A stretch of DNA of 64,000 nucleotides. Origin: Kutzneria viridogrisea (GTDB lineage: Bacteria; Actinomycetota; Actinomycetes; Mycobacteriales; Pseudonocardiaceae). A program made the translations under genes and the position numbers. The notes below the pieces were generated by a model. The model saw nothing but the letters and a program-made list of their open reading frames with translations. It was not told the DNA's origin and did no database searches. Positions 33,916-42,793 of this stretch are shown here, in pieces; position 1 is the stretch's first letter; each line of letters begins with the position of its first letter. Location of the stretch: assembly GCA_014138725.1 (NCBI GenBank), contig JACJID010000006.1, positions 301,001 through 365,000 of the forward strand. The letters are read 5' to 3'.

Positions 33916-34227
33916 TCAGCTCTTGGCGGGGCGGCCGGGCGGCAGGCGGTAGACCGGGGCGAAGGGGCGGCCCGCGTTGAAGCGCTCCTCCAACTCGGCG
34001 ACCCGCTCGGCGACGGCGGGGTTGATGATGTCGGCGAGGCTGCGTACCCCGGCGCCCGGCTCGTGCGCGGACAGGTGCGCCGCGGCGGCCCTGGCGCGCT
34101 CGAGGACCCCCTGGTCGAAGTTCACGGTCCGCTGGACCCGCCGCCCTGCGGGGAGCGTTCTGCCGGTAGCCTCTTCGTTACACAACTGAGTGCCCTCGAC
34201 GTGGTCTGGCTCTGGTTGCCCGGCCAT
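33916..34227 (-). CDS. Small ribbon-helix-helix-like DNA-binding protein
   Basis: A 103-aa protein from ATG 34227, with AGGGA upstream; longer frames upstream are not convincing. A basic segment and a single strand RRVQRTVNFDQGVLERARAA leading into helices look like the beta-strand/helix start of ribbon-helix-helix proteins (ParG/CopG type), and a C-terminal helix ELEERFNAGRPF follows. It is divergent from the T4SS-like operon across a 400-bp region rich in hairpins, so control of that operon is plausible. The fold call rests on pattern only; a ParB-like partition role is an alternative. Confidence 0.5.
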   Translation of the reverse strand: MAGQPEPDHVEGTQLCNEEATGRTLPAGRRVQRTVNFDQGVLERARAAAAHLSAHEPGAGVRSLADIINPAVAERVAELEERFNAGRPFAPVYRLPPGRPAKS

Positions 34228-34630
34228 GCGAACATCCCTGTCTGAGGAGGGGGTGAGCCGACTGTTACCGACGTCCGCCAACACGCGGCTCCCTGTGTGG
34301 GCCGCGTCGGCCGAACAGGTCACGCCAGGCACGGTGTTACCGTTCCCTGCACACTCAGCGTGACCGGGTTTCTCGCAAGCGGGTGAAACGCTACGGCAAG
34401 CAGGAGAATCTCGTGTCACGTGTTCTCCACCAGGCCCTTCCCACCGATGATGGGTGTAGCCAGATTAGACGTAATACGCGGTCGAGGGGAACGTTTTGGA
34501 TCAACCCCGTCCCGGTGCGGTACCGGGCACCGGCGTCGCCCACCACGGGCGCTGCGCCCGTGCTGTACTCGTCTGCGCCTGCCGGGGGCGTTCCCCGGCT
34601 CGACACGCTCCAAGCACCCCGGAGTAGGAC
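34228..34630 (+). promoter_or_regulatory. Hairpin-rich upstream region of T4SS-like operon
   Basis: A 403-bp gene-free stretch. TAATAC (34472-34477) could be a -10 box for rightward transcription. Downstream, three stems follow in a row: CCGGTGC/GCACCGG (34512-34518, 34527-34533), CACGGGCGC/GCGCCCGTG (34544-34552, 34554-34562) and GCCGGGG/CCCCGGC (34581-34587, 34593-34599), ending 32 bp before the first ATG. No known riboswitch class was recognised. Confidence 0.35.
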
Positions 34631-34897
34631 ATGACCGCCAGCAGCCTGATCCACTACACCGCGGCAGGCACGCCGTCGACGAACAACATCCAGACCTGGA
34701 TCACCGGCAACCTCATCCCGCTGTTGCTGCTCGCGGTCGCGCTGTTGCTGCTCTGGCTGGGCGGCGGCAAGGGCGACAACGCCGGAGTCATGCGCCGCCT
34801 TGGCGGTGTCATCGTGGCGCTGGCGATCATCGGTATCGCCCTGACAGGCGCCGGCGTGGACATCGGCAAGTGGCTCGCCGGCCTGTTCACCGGGTGA
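34631..34897 (+). CDS. VirB2-like two-helix small membrane protein
   Basis: An 88-aa protein with two membrane helices (~28-45, LIPLLLLAVALLLLWL; ~58-78) joined by a short basic cytoplasmic loop GKGDNAGVMRR. That is the topology of VirB2-type pilins or TrbC-like subunits of type IV secretion systems. It is the first gene of a seven-gene same-strand run whose later members are VirB3-, VirB4-, VirB6-, VirB8- and VirB1-like. The pilin assignment is based on size, topology and position; no sequence hallmark is strong enough alone. Confidence 0.6.
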   Translation: MTASSLIHYTAAGTPSTNNIQTWITGNLIPLLLLAVALLLLWLGGGKGDNAGVMRRLGGVIVALAIIGIALTGAGVDIGKWLAGLFTG

Positions 34898-34903
34898 CGG
34901 GGC

Positions 34904-35413
34904 GTGCGGATCCGCACTGACGACGAGGTCTACCGGGTGGACGCCGTCTGGCTCGGCCCACCCAAGGCCACCTTCCCGTGGCGTGCCCGCTACGTGGCCT
35001 GGGGCATCGGACTCGCCGTCTTCTTCCTCACCCTCACCGTCGAACGACGGATCGGCATCGGGTTCGGCTTCTTCAGCGTGGCCTGGGCACTGGTCATCAC
35101 CGTGGTGGTGACCAGGCTCATCTCCTCGCGGATCAACCACGAGCGCCCGCTGGGCGCCGTATCGGTCATGTGGCTGCGTGAGTTGACCGCGCCCCGCCAG
35201 CGCTCCTCGGGGCAGGGCGGGGCGGTCACCGCCTCGCGGATCAGAGTAAACCGGCAACGCCCGCGCCCGCAGGACGGCAAGGGACGCGGCAAGCGCGCAC
35301 TCCCACCCGCCGCGGGCGCCCAACGCTCCAGAGTCAACCAGCAACAACAGCGTCGGCAGGCACGCACTCGCACCAGGGAGGTTCGCGGTGTTCGGACGCC
35401 GGCGAGACCGTGA
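34904..35413 (+). CDS. VirB3/PrgI-like membrane protein with basic tail
   Basis: A 169-aa protein from GTG 34904, six bases after the previous stop. Two close membrane helices (~26-46 and ~50-69, with YVAWGIGLAVFFLTLTV) follow a short N-terminal soluble part, then a ~90-residue tail rich in Arg and Gln. VirB3/PrgI proteins have this two-helix form and sit directly before the VirB4 ATPase gene, as here. Its 3' end overlaps the ATPase start by 26 bp. The long basic tail is unusual and may bind nucleic acid or the ATPase. Confidence 0.6.
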   Translation: MRIRTDDEVYRVDAVWLGPPKATFPWRARYVAWGIGLAVFFLTLTVERRIGIGFGFFSVAWALVITVVVTRLISSRINHERPLGAVSVMWLRELTAPRQRSSGQGGAVTASRIRVNRQRPRPQDGKGRGKRALPPAAGAQRSRVNQQQQRRQARTRTREVRGVRTPARP

Positions 35414-38381
35414 CCAACGTTCAGCCCGGCACGTGGCTCAGCACGCTGCCGCGGAGGTACCGGTCGACAAGCGGGCGTACAGCACACGCGGGCGCAGGCT
35501 GCCCGGCGAGCAGGCCATCCCCAGCTACACGCCGACCATCTCCGCGCGCAGCATCGACGGCCACCTGCTGCGCACCAGCCAGGACGTCTACGCCTGGTAC
35601 CGGCTCGCGCCGCAGCGCTGGTCGTTCCGCTCCGACTCGCAGCGCCAGGACCTGATCGCCGCGATCGCGGGGCAGTACGCCGAGTTGCAGGGCCGCTGGA
35701 TGCACCTGCGGGTGACCACCAGGCCCTACCCGATCCGGATGTGGGCCGAGGCGCACGTGCACAACGCCGTGGGCAGGCTGCCGGACTCCCGGGGCGCGCT
35801 GTCCTTCGACGACTACATGGTCGGCGAACAGCAGCAGCTGATGGGCCGGTCCATGGCCGAGAAGGAGGTCTACCTCGGCGTCCAGGTGCAGACCCGCAAC
35901 GTGGTCGACCGGGCCGTGGAGCGGGCCGCACCGGTGCTGCGCCGGGTCTTCCCCGAGGCAGTGGACGCCGAGCTGGTCGCGCTGGACAGCGAGGTCGAGC
36001 ACCTCGACCAGGTGCTCGGCTCGGCGGGGCTGGAGGGCCGCCCGGTGACGGCCGAGGAGATGTCCTGGCTGATGCACCGGTCCTGCTCGCTGGGGCTGCC
36101 CGCGCCGCGCAACATGCCCGCGGTGCCCAGCGACACCTGGGAGCCCGAGGACCTGGCCAGCTTCACCGACGCGGCCGACTTCTACCAGGAGCCGTACTCG
36201 CCGACGGTGACCGTGCGTGGGCGCACCGGGTCCAACGCGGGCGTGGGCAGGCACGTGTGCGTGCTGACCGTCGGGCCGATGCACGGCCTGCAGATCCCGG
36301 AGATCGACGACCCGTGGGTGCAGCGCTCCGACCGGCTGCCCGCCTCGGTGGAGTGGTCCGCGCGGATCTACGTGCGCCGCCCCGAGGAGGTCGGCGGCGA
36401 ACTCCAGCGCCAGATGAACAAGGTGCGCTCCCAGGTGCGGCACTACACCGACGAGCACGACCTGGAGCCGCCCCAGTCCCTGGTCCGCCAGGCGGGCCGG
36501 GTGCTGGAGATCGACGACGAGATGACCTCCGGCTTCACCGCGCTGGGCACCCGCGTGCGCTCGTGGTGGCGGCTGGCGGTGTCCGGTTCCAGCCAGCGCG
36601 ACGCGCTGCGCCTGGCCCAGACCCTGCTGGACCTGTACAAGCCGAAGGTCGCCATCGAGCACCCCGAGGCCCAGTACGCGATGGCCAGGGAGTTCATCCC
36701 CGGCGAACCGCTGGCCTCGGCCGCCTACCTGCGCCGCGGCTCGGTGGTGTGGGCCGCCTCCGCGGTGCCCACCGCCACCGCCGAGGTCGGTGACCGGCGC
36801 GGCATCCTGCTCGGTGAGACCTGCACCGCGACCCGGCGCCCGGTGGCCTGGGACCCGTGGATGGCCCAGGAGGTCCGGGACGGCTCGGGGCTGACCGCGA
36901 TGGTCGCCGGGCTGGGTGGCGGCAAGTCCTTCCTCGGTGGCGGCATCGTCTACAAGACGCTGCGCTCCGGGGCGTACTGGACGGTGCTCGACCCGTCCGG
37001 GCCGCTGGCCGCGCTGTGCGAGCTGCCCGAGCTCAAGCCCTACGCCCGGCCGATCAACCTGCTCAACGCCCAGCCCGGCATCCTCAACCCGTACCGGGTG
37101 GTGGCCGAGCCGATGCTGGAGCACTTCCTGGACGAGGAGGACCCCGAGCGGGCCTGGCGGCGGGAGAAGGCCCTGGCCGCCGCCACCCGCAGGCGCCTGG
37201 CCCTGGACGTGCTCACCGGGCTGCTGCCCTACGAGGTCGCCCGGCTGCCGCAGACCAGGATCGTGCTGCTGCGCGCGGTCCGCATGGTCGGCGGCCGTCC
37301 GGACGCGCACCCCGGGCTGGTGTTCGACGCGCTGCGCCGCGACGCCAGCGAGCACCACGAGCACGCGATGGTGGTTGCCGACTTCCTCGACGAGATGCGC
37401 GAGCGCATGTCGCTGCTCATCCCCGAGGTCGACGCCGACCCGTACTCGCAGATCCGCGACGACCGGTTCACCGTGCTGACCATGGCGGGGCTGACCCTGC
37501 CCAAGGAGAGCGTGGGCCGCGAGCACTGGACCGACGCCGAGGCCCTGGGCGTGGAGATGCTCAACCTGGCCGCCTGGCTCACCCAGCGCTCGGTGTACGA
37601 ACGGCCCAAGGACACCCGCAAGGGCGTCTGGATCGACGAGGCGTTCTTCCTGTCCGAGGTGCCCACCGGCCGCGTGCTGATGAACCGGTTCGCCCGCGAC
37701 TCCCGCAAGTGGAACGTGCGCGTACTGCTGTCCAGCCAGATCCCGGCCGACTTCCTGAAGATCCAGGGCTTCGTGGCGCTGCTGGACTCGGTGTTCGTCG
37801 GGCGCCTGGACGACGAGGACGCGCAGGCCGACGCCCTGCGGCTGCTCAAGGTGCCGGTCGGCGCGGGCTACGAGCAGGTCATCGCCAGCCTCGGCAGGCG
37901 GCCCGGTTCGCACCGGACCGGCACCGAGCGGGACATCGCCCCGCGCCAGTTCGTCTTCGGTGACGGCGCGGGTGGGGTGGAGCGGATCCGGATCGACTTC
38001 TCCGGACCGCACCTGGAGCACCTGCGCAAGGCCATGGACACCACCCCGGACGCCAAGCGGGACACCCGGCCCGCCGAGTTGCCCGCGGTGTCCTCGCCGG
38101 AGGGCCTGGACAGCGGGCTACCCGACGAACGGCCAGCACTGGAGTCCGGTTACGAGGAGTACGACGACGAACTGGCCGCCGAACTGGAGGTCGGCCTGGT
38201 CGACGAGGCCGAGGCGCTGGAGGCCGCCAAGGAACCGCTGATCAACGTGCCCCCGCGCCCCGGCAACGGCTACCACGACGCCTACGCCCCGCAGGAGCCG
38301 GTCGGCAACGGCGCCGACCGGGAGAACCAGCACGGTGGGGCCCAGCGTGGCGGCTACTCGGGCGGGAGTTCGTTCGGATGA
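35388..38381 (+). CDS. VirB4-like ATPase of T4SS-like operon
   Basis: A 997-aa protein from GTG 35388, inside the previous gene. The N-terminal half (~1-480) matches the helical, membrane-associating part of VirB4/TraC-like ATPases; Walker A GLGGGKS is at 508-514 and Walker B VWIDEAFFL (D750/E751), with a SSQIPADF motif after it, as in VirB4/conjugation ATPases. The C-terminal ~110 residues are acidic and low complexity. It should power assembly or transport by the membrane complex encoded around it. It has only one ATPase domain, so it does not also supply a VirD4 coupling function. Confidence 0.87.
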   Translation: MFGRRRDRDQRSARHVAQHAAAEVPVDKRAYSTRGRRLPGEQAIPSYTPTISARSIDGHLLRTSQDVYAWYRLAPQRWSFRSDSQRQDLIAAIAGQYAELQGRWMHLRVTTRPYPIRMWAEAHVHNAVGRLPDSRGALSFDDYMVGEQQQLMGRSMAEKEVYLGVQVQTRNVVDRAVERAAPVLRRVFPEAVDAELVALDSEVEHLDQVLGSAGLEGRPVTAEEMSWLMHRSCSLGLPAPRNMPAVPSDTWEPEDLASFTDAADFYQEPYSPTVTVRGRTGSNAGVGRHVCVLTVGPMHGLQIPEIDDPWVQRSDRLPASVEWSARIYVRRPEEVGGELQRQMNKVRSQVRHYTDEHDLEPPQSLVRQAGRVLEIDDEMTSGFTALGTRVRSWWRLAVSGSSQRDALRLAQTLLDLYKPKVAIEHPEAQYAMAREFIPGEPLASAAYLRRGSVVWAASAVPTATAEVGDRRGILLGETCTATRRPVAWDPWMAQEVRDGSGLTAMVAGLGGGKSFLGGGIVYKTLRSGAYWTVLDPSGPLAALCELPELKPYARPINLLNAQPGILNPYRVVAEPMLEHFLDEEDPERAWRREKALAAATRRRLALDVLTGLLPYEVARLPQTRIVLLRAVRMVGGRPDAHPGLVFDALRRDASEHHEHAMVVADFLDEMRERMSLLIPEVDADPYSQIRDDRFTVLTMAGLTLPKESVGREHWTDAEALGVEMLNLAAWLTQRSVYERPKDTRKGVWIDEAFFLSEVPTGRVLMNRFARDSRKWNVRVLLSSQIPADFLKIQGFVALLDSVFVGRLDDEDAQADALRLLKVPVGAGYEQVIASLGRRPGSHRTGTERDIAPRQFVFGDGAGGVERIRIDFSGPHLEHLRKAMDTTPDAKRDTRPAELPAVSSPEGLDSGLPDERPALESGYEEYDDELAAELEVGLVDEAEALEAAKEPLINVPPRPGNGYHDAYAPQEPVGNGADRENQHGGAQRGGYSGGSSFG

Positions 38382-40291
38382 CAGCCGTGCTGCTGCTCGC
38401 CGTCGTCACGCTGGCTGTGCTGGCGTGGCGGCGGCTTCGGCGCGGCGACCGCAAGCCACTGCGCCGCGGCCCCGCGCTGGCCGTGGTCGCGGCCCTGCTG
38501 GGTATGCAGGCGCTGATCGGCACGCCCGCGTTCGCGGCGCCGACCGACTGCGCGCCCAACCCGGAGCGGCCCGGTTCGGGCATGGTCGGCGCGCTGGACC
38601 CGGCGCCGCTGGGCACCGGCCAGGCGGGCAGCGTCTACGACGAGGTCGCCTACGCGGGCCTGACCTGGCACCTGTACGACCCCAACTGCGGGGCGATCAG
38701 CTCCATGTCCAGCCCCAGCTCGGTGATCGACACCTGGCTGGGCAACGAGCTGTTCAACATCACCAAGGTCATCGTCGGCGCGACCAACGGGCTGCACTAC
38801 GCCCTGCTCGGCCCCGGCGGTGACGGGCACAGCGACCTGGTCAAACCCCTGGACGACCTGGTGGCCACCGGGACCTCGGCGCTGTACAACAGCGTGTTCG
38901 CGCCCTTCCTGGGGCTGGCCGCGCTGGGCCTGGCGATCATGTTGTTCCGCCAGATCTGGCGCGGGGACATGGCCGCGATCAGCAAGAAGTCCATGTGGGC
39001 GCTGGCCGCGCTGTGGCTGGCCTCGGCCACCTACCTGACCCCGCTGATCTACACCCAGATCCTGGACAAGATCCTGATCTTCGGGACCTCGCAGTTGCAG
39101 GCGGGCTTCCTCAAGGAGGTCAAGGTCGACGAGCGCAACGCGCTGCCGACCATGCTGTACGACAACGTGATCTACCGGAACTGGCTGCGGGGTGAGTTCG
39201 GCTCGCCCGACGCGCCGCAGTCCCAGCAGTTCGGCCGGGACCTGGTCCGCGCCCAGGCGTTCTCCAAGCAGGAGATCACCGAGGGCAAGGACAGCGACCC
39301 GAACAACACCAACGCCAAGAAGCAGGCGTACGTGGACCTGCGCGGCAAGCTGGGCAACGCCACCGGCTACTTCGACGGCAGCGACGGCAGCCGCACCGGT
39401 GACGGCTTCCTCGCGCTGTTCCAGGCGCTGGTCTTCGCGCTGTTCCAACTGCTGGCCAAGGTCACGATCCTGCTCGCGCAGGTGCTGCTGCGGGTGATGA
39501 TCCTGGCCGGTCCGATCATCGGGTTGGCCGCGCTGCTCTACCACGACCTGCTGCGCAAGATCGGTCGTGCCGCCGGGGCCTCGCTGCTCAACGTGGTGAT
39601 CATCTCCTGCCTGGCTGGCCTGCACACCCTGGTGCTGAGCTGGATCTTCGACCCGGCGCACTCGCTGCCGCTGCTGACCCAGATGCTGCTGGCGGGGCTG
39701 GTGACCGTCGCCCTGTTCATGGTCGGCAAGCCGGTGCAGCGCATGGTGCAGATGGTGCAGCTGTCGGTCGGCGCCGCGGGTGGGGTGCGCAACGGCTTCC
39801 TGGACCGCCTGCGCGGGCGCAAGCAGCAGGGGCCGACCGCGCAGGACGCCTTCTGGGAGCACGTGCGCGAGGGCGACCACACCCCGCCGGAGATCGCCGC
39901 CGCCCAGCGCGGCGGGCGCAGGTACCGGCCCGAGGCGCACACCCCCGTGCTGGCGACCTCCCAGCGGCTGGACCGCACCGCGGGCGCGCTGGAGTCCGGC
40001 GGCGGGGTCGCCGCACTGCCCGCCGCCAGCGGCAGGCAGATGGCCCTGGTCGCCGGCGAGACCTCGCGGCTGGTGGACTCCCCGTCGGTGATCGACCGGA
40101 GCTGGGACCGCAGGGGAGAGGACGCGGTGATCGTGCCCTCCCAGGCCGACCGGCCGGTGCAGGAACCGCGCCGGGCCGAGACCGAGGTGGTCGCGGGCCG
40201 CCAGGTGCACGTGATCTTCCGGCCGTCGAGGGGACTGGAGGTGGCCGAGAACGAGGGCCCCTCCTACGGCTGGGGCGAGAGGAGGGGGTAG
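38378..40291 (+). CDS. VirB6/TrbL-like polytopic membrane protein
   Basis: A 637-aa protein, ATG 38378 overlapping the ATPase stop by 4 bp. After an N-terminal helix and a second export-like segment ending in PAFAAPTDC, an extracytoplasmic stretch is followed by at least six helices between ~170 and ~460 (for example FLGLAALGLAIMLFRQIW and AGLVTVALFMVGKPV), then a long soluble tail. This is the layout of TrbL/VirB6-type channel components. It lies next to the VirB4-like ATPase, as in Gram-positive conjugation systems. No enzymatic motif is seen. Confidence 0.75.
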   Translation: MTAVLLLAVVTLAVLAWRRLRRGDRKPLRRGPALAVVAALLGMQALIGTPAFAAPTDCAPNPERPGSGMVGALDPAPLGTGQAGSVYDEVAYAGLTWHLYDPNCGAISSMSSPSSVIDTWLGNELFNITKVIVGATNGLHYALLGPGGDGHSDLVKPLDDLVATGTSALYNSVFAPFLGLAALGLAIMLFRQIWRGDMAAISKKSMWALAALWLASATYLTPLIYTQILDKILIFGTSQLQAGFLKEVKVDERNALPTMLYDNVIYRNWLRGEFGSPDAPQSQQFGRDLVRAQAFSKQEITEGKDSDPNNTNAKKQAYVDLRGKLGNATGYFDGSDGSRTGDGFLALFQALVFALFQLLAKVTILLAQVLLRVMILAGPIIGLAALLYHDLLRKIGRAAGASLLNVVIISCLAGLHTLVLSWIFDPAHSLPLLTQMLLAGLVTVALFMVGKPVQRMVQMVQLSVGAAGGVRNGFLDRLRGRKQQGPTAQDAFWEHVREGDHTPPEIAAAQRGGRRYRPEAHTPVLATSQRLDRTAGALESGGGVAALPAASGRQMALVAGETSRLVDSPSVIDRSWDRRGEDAVIVPSQADRPVQEPRRAETEVVAGRQVHVIFRPSRGLEVAENEGPSYGWGERRG

Positions 40292-40294
40292 CCG

Positions 40295-40897
40295 ATGCCG
40301 ATCCGGACCAACCGCGGGCGCTCGGCGGTCTACCGCAGGCTGTGGGGCTGGCCCCTGCGCTCACCCAAGCACCTGATCGCGTTCGCCATCGTGCTGATCG
40401 CGGTGGGCGTGCTGGTGGCGACCCTGATCCCGGTGATCGCGCAGTCCACGGGGAACGCGCAGCCGGGTGCCACCTCGAGCAGCGAGCAGCAGCCCACGCA
40501 GGGCGGCTCGAGCGGTGCGACGACCACCCCGACCACGACCGAGACCCGGCTGACCGCGCCGCTGAGCACGGCGACCTCCGCGCCGCCCGCACCGCAGGCG
40601 CTGACCACCGCGACGAACTTCGCCAAGGCGTGGGCCAACCACCCCAACGGCATCAGCAAGCAGCAGTGGCTGGCCGGGCTCAAGCCGTACACCACCGACG
40701 AGTACCTGCCCCAGCTGGAGTCGATCGACCTGGCCAACATCCCGGCCAACAAGGTCACCGGGCAGCCGGTGGCCAAGGAGTCCACGACCAGTTCGGTGAT
40801 CGCCGAGGTGCCCACCGACGGCGGCACGCTGCGGATCAGCGTGATCTCCACGCCGTCGCAGGGGTGGCGGGTCTCGCACTACGACAAGGCGAGCTGA
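40295..40897 (+). CDS. VirB8/TcpC-like single-pass membrane protein
   Basis: A 200-aa protein from ATG 40295, three bases after the previous stop. A basic N-terminus is followed by one membrane helix (~27-50), a Ser/Thr/Pro linker of ~50 residues and a C-terminal domain of ~110 residues (TNFAKAWANHP...GWRVSHYDKAS) shaped like the NTF2-like domain of VirB8/TcpC. In Gram-positive T4SSs such proteins form the extracytoplasmic scaffold. The assignment rests on topology and operon position. Confidence 0.6.
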   Translation: MPIRTNRGRSAVYRRLWGWPLRSPKHLIAFAIVLIAVGVLVATLIPVIAQSTGNAQPGATSSSEQQPTQGGSSGATTTPTTTETRLTAPLSTATSAPPAPQALTTATNFAKAWANHPNGISKQQWLAGLKPYTTDEYLPQLESIDLANIPANKVTGQPVAKESTTSSVIAEVPTDGGTLRISVISTPSQGWRVSHYDKAS

Positions 40898-40898
40898 C

Positions 40899-41897
40899 GT
40901 GCGCCTGTGGATCGTCTTCGGCATCACCGCCGCCGTGGTGGTCACCCTCGTGGTGGTCACCACCGTGGTGGCGTCCGTGGTGTCCACCCAGGAGCAGGCC
41001 ATCACCCGGTACCGGATGGTCAACTGCAACGCCGCGATCGGGCCCTGGGACGGCTCGGTCTCGGCCTCCGGCGGTGCGGGCATGGTCGCTCGCCTGACCG
41101 AGGAGCAGAAGTCCAACGCCGCCAAGATCATCTCGGTGGGCAAGCAGCGCAACCTGTCCCCGCAGGCCTGGCAGGTGGCACTCCAGGCGGCCTCCCAGGA
41201 GTCCGGGCTGCGCAACATCAACTACGGCGACCGGGACTCGCTGGGCCTGTTCCAGATGCGCCCCTCGATGAACTGGGGCACCCCCGAGCAGATCCTCAAC
41301 CTGGACTACGAGATCAACAAGTTCTACGACGTGCTGCTCAAGGTCGGGGGCTGGGACAAGATGCCCCCCGGCCAGGCGGCGCAGGCCGTGGAGCGCTCCG
41401 CCTTCCCCGACGCCTACGACAAGTGGGCGCCGATGGCCGCCGAGCTGATCAAGAATGTTGGGGACGTGGCCGACCCGACCGGCTGCGGGCAGAGCGCGGG
41501 CCTGAGCCTGCCCGGCAACGCCGCCTCGGCCAAGGCCATCGCCTACGCCATGCAGCAGCTGGGCAAGCCCTACATCTGGGGCGGCAACGGGCCGGTGGGC
41601 TACGACTGCTCCGGGCTGGTCCAGCAGGCCTACCTGTCCGCGGGCATCTCGCTGCCCCGTGTTGCCGACCAGCAGTACAAGGCGGGGGCCCTGCTGCCGA
41701 TCCGCCAGGCGCAGCCCGGTGACCTGGTGTTCCTGGCCAACGACCCGAGCAACCCCGCCACCATTCACCACGTGGCGATGTACCTGGGCGAGAACAAGAT
41801 CATCGAGGCGCAGGACTTCGGGATCCCGATCCACATCAGGCCGTTCAGCTTCACCGAGGCAGAGGTCGTCCCGCAGGCTGTCCGGCCAGGCGTGTAG
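40899..41897 (+). CDS. Two-domain wall hydrolase (lytic transglycosylase-like plus NlpC/P60)
   Basis: A 332-aa protein, GTG 40899, one base after the previous stop. A membrane anchor (~5-27) precedes a lysozyme-like/SLT domain with candidate catalytic E101 in ASQESGLRN and GLFQMRPS, then an NlpC/P60 domain with C237 in GYDCSGLV, His in IHHVAMYLG and PGDLVFL. The first domain would cut glycan, the second peptide stems. Paired hydrolases of this type are the VirB1-like component that opens the wall for Gram-positive T4SSs. Its presence is the best functional support that the operon builds a trans-envelope machine. Confidence 0.9.
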   Translation: MRLWIVFGITAAVVVTLVVVTTVVASVVSTQEQAITRYRMVNCNAAIGPWDGSVSASGGAGMVARLTEEQKSNAAKIISVGKQRNLSPQAWQVALQAASQESGLRNINYGDRDSLGLFQMRPSMNWGTPEQILNLDYEINKFYDVLLKVGGWDKMPPGQAAQAVERSAFPDAYDKWAPMAAELIKNVGDVADPTGCGQSAGLSLPGNAASAKAIAYAMQQLGKPYIWGGNGPVGYDCSGLVQQAYLSAGISLPRVADQQYKAGALLPIRQAQPGDLVFLANDPSNPATIHHVAMYLGENKIIEAQDFGIPIHIRPFSFTEAEVVPQAVRPGV

Positions 41898-41909
41898 CAG
41901 GAGGCGAAC

Positions 41910-42527
41910 TTGAAGTACACCCCCGAACCGATCCCCCGGCCTGCCGGCCGACCGGCCTCCAGCACCCCGCTGCGGGACTACCTGGAGGCGGCCAGCCACG
42001 GGGTCGACTCCGGGTACGCCGTGCTGCCCCGGTCGCTGGTCGAGTCCATGCCGCTGCCCTGGCAGCAGCAGATGGCACACCTGCTCGCCGAGTTCCACTC
42101 CGCCTTCGACCACCTGTCCTGGCCGGTCTACCGGGTCGTGCCCTCCCGCTACGAGCGGCTGGTCGACCTGGACGAGGACCAGCTCGCCGAGGTCGGCTGC
42201 CTGATGGAGATCGACGCCGACGGGGAGATCGTCTACCGGCACCGCGACGGCAAGCGGATCGACAACCCGGAGGAGACCACCGTGCTGGTGTCCTGCCTGG
42301 ACCCGATCCCGCGCGGGGACCAGGGCAGGGTGGAGCCCTCGGCCTCGCCCATGCACGACCCGGCGGGCAGGGCACTGGGCGACCAGGCGCCGACCCCGCC
42401 CAGCGGCCTGCCGCTGCCGCCCACCCCGCCGGGCGGCTTCCCGCCGGGCCCGAGCACCCCGCCGGGGGGCTTCGGACCGCAGGGCTATCAGGGTTATCCG
42501 CCCACCCCGGAGCGCCAGTCGTGGTGA
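41910..42527 (+). CDS. Uncharacterised proline-rich protein, end of T4SS-like operon
   Basis: A 205-aa protein from TTG 41910, with AGGAGG placed six bases before it. Residues ~20-130 are a compact soluble domain (HLLAEFHSAFDHLSWPVYRVVPSRYERL), and the last ~50 residues are Pro/Gly repeats. No membrane segment or signal peptide is present, so it should be cytoplasmic. It is not a member of any family I recognise. Being the last gene of the operon, an accessory or substrate-handling role is possible, but this is only position-based. Confidence 0.7.
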   Translation: MKYTPEPIPRPAGRPASSTPLRDYLEAASHGVDSGYAVLPRSLVESMPLPWQQQMAHLLAEFHSAFDHLSWPVYRVVPSRYERLVDLDEDQLAEVGCLMEIDADGEIVYRHRDGKRIDNPEETTVLVSCLDPIPRGDQGRVEPSASPMHDPAGRALGDQAPTPPSGLPLPPTPPGGFPPGPSTPPGGFGPQGYQGYPPTPERQSW

Positions 42528-42558
42528 CATGCGTGCGGGCGCATGTCAGGCTTTGACC

Positions 42559-42747
42559 ATGGCTGAGGACGGTTGGTACTTCTGCACCAAGCACAACGAG
42601 GTCGAACCTGCGGCCGGGTGCCGTGCGGTGGACCGGCTCGGGCCCTACCCGGACCGGGAGACCGCGGCCCGCGCGCTGGAGATCGCCGCGGAGCGCACGA
42701 AGTCCGCCGACGAGGCCGATCGCCGCTGGAGTGGTGACGAGGACTGA
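42559..42747 (+). CDS. Small conserved-type hypothetical protein
   Basis: A 62-aa protein from ATG 42559. It has a compact start DGWYFCTKHNEVEPAAGC, with two cysteines 15 residues apart plus a His, then GPYPDRETAARAL and an acidic end. The pattern GPYxxxExAxxAL resembles the short SPOR-like or metal-binding small proteins of actinobacteria. The function is unknown. It is placed alone between the T4SS-like operon and the RNB ribonuclease. Confidence 0.65.
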   Translation: MAEDGWYFCTKHNEVEPAAGCRAVDRLGPYPDRETAARALEIAAERTKSADEADRRWSGDED

Positions 42748-42793
42748 GAGCCGGGTCACGGCGCCGGGCGGCCGCGACAACTAAGGTTCGGTT

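Noticed and set aside
34450..34620. Cyclic-di-AMP (ydaO-type) riboswitch before the wall-hydrolase-containing operon
   Set aside because: The hairpins are there, but the conserved core sequences of that riboswitch were not found.
34383..34634. Possible 83-aa protein upstream of the T4SS-like operon
   Set aside because: No ribosome-binding site, no motif, and it runs through three strong hairpins; better seen as non-coding leader.
35421..38021. 866-codon reverse-strand open frame opposite the VirB4-like ATPase
   Set aside because: Shadow frame; Walker A and B motifs are on the forward strand and the operon overlaps support that strand.
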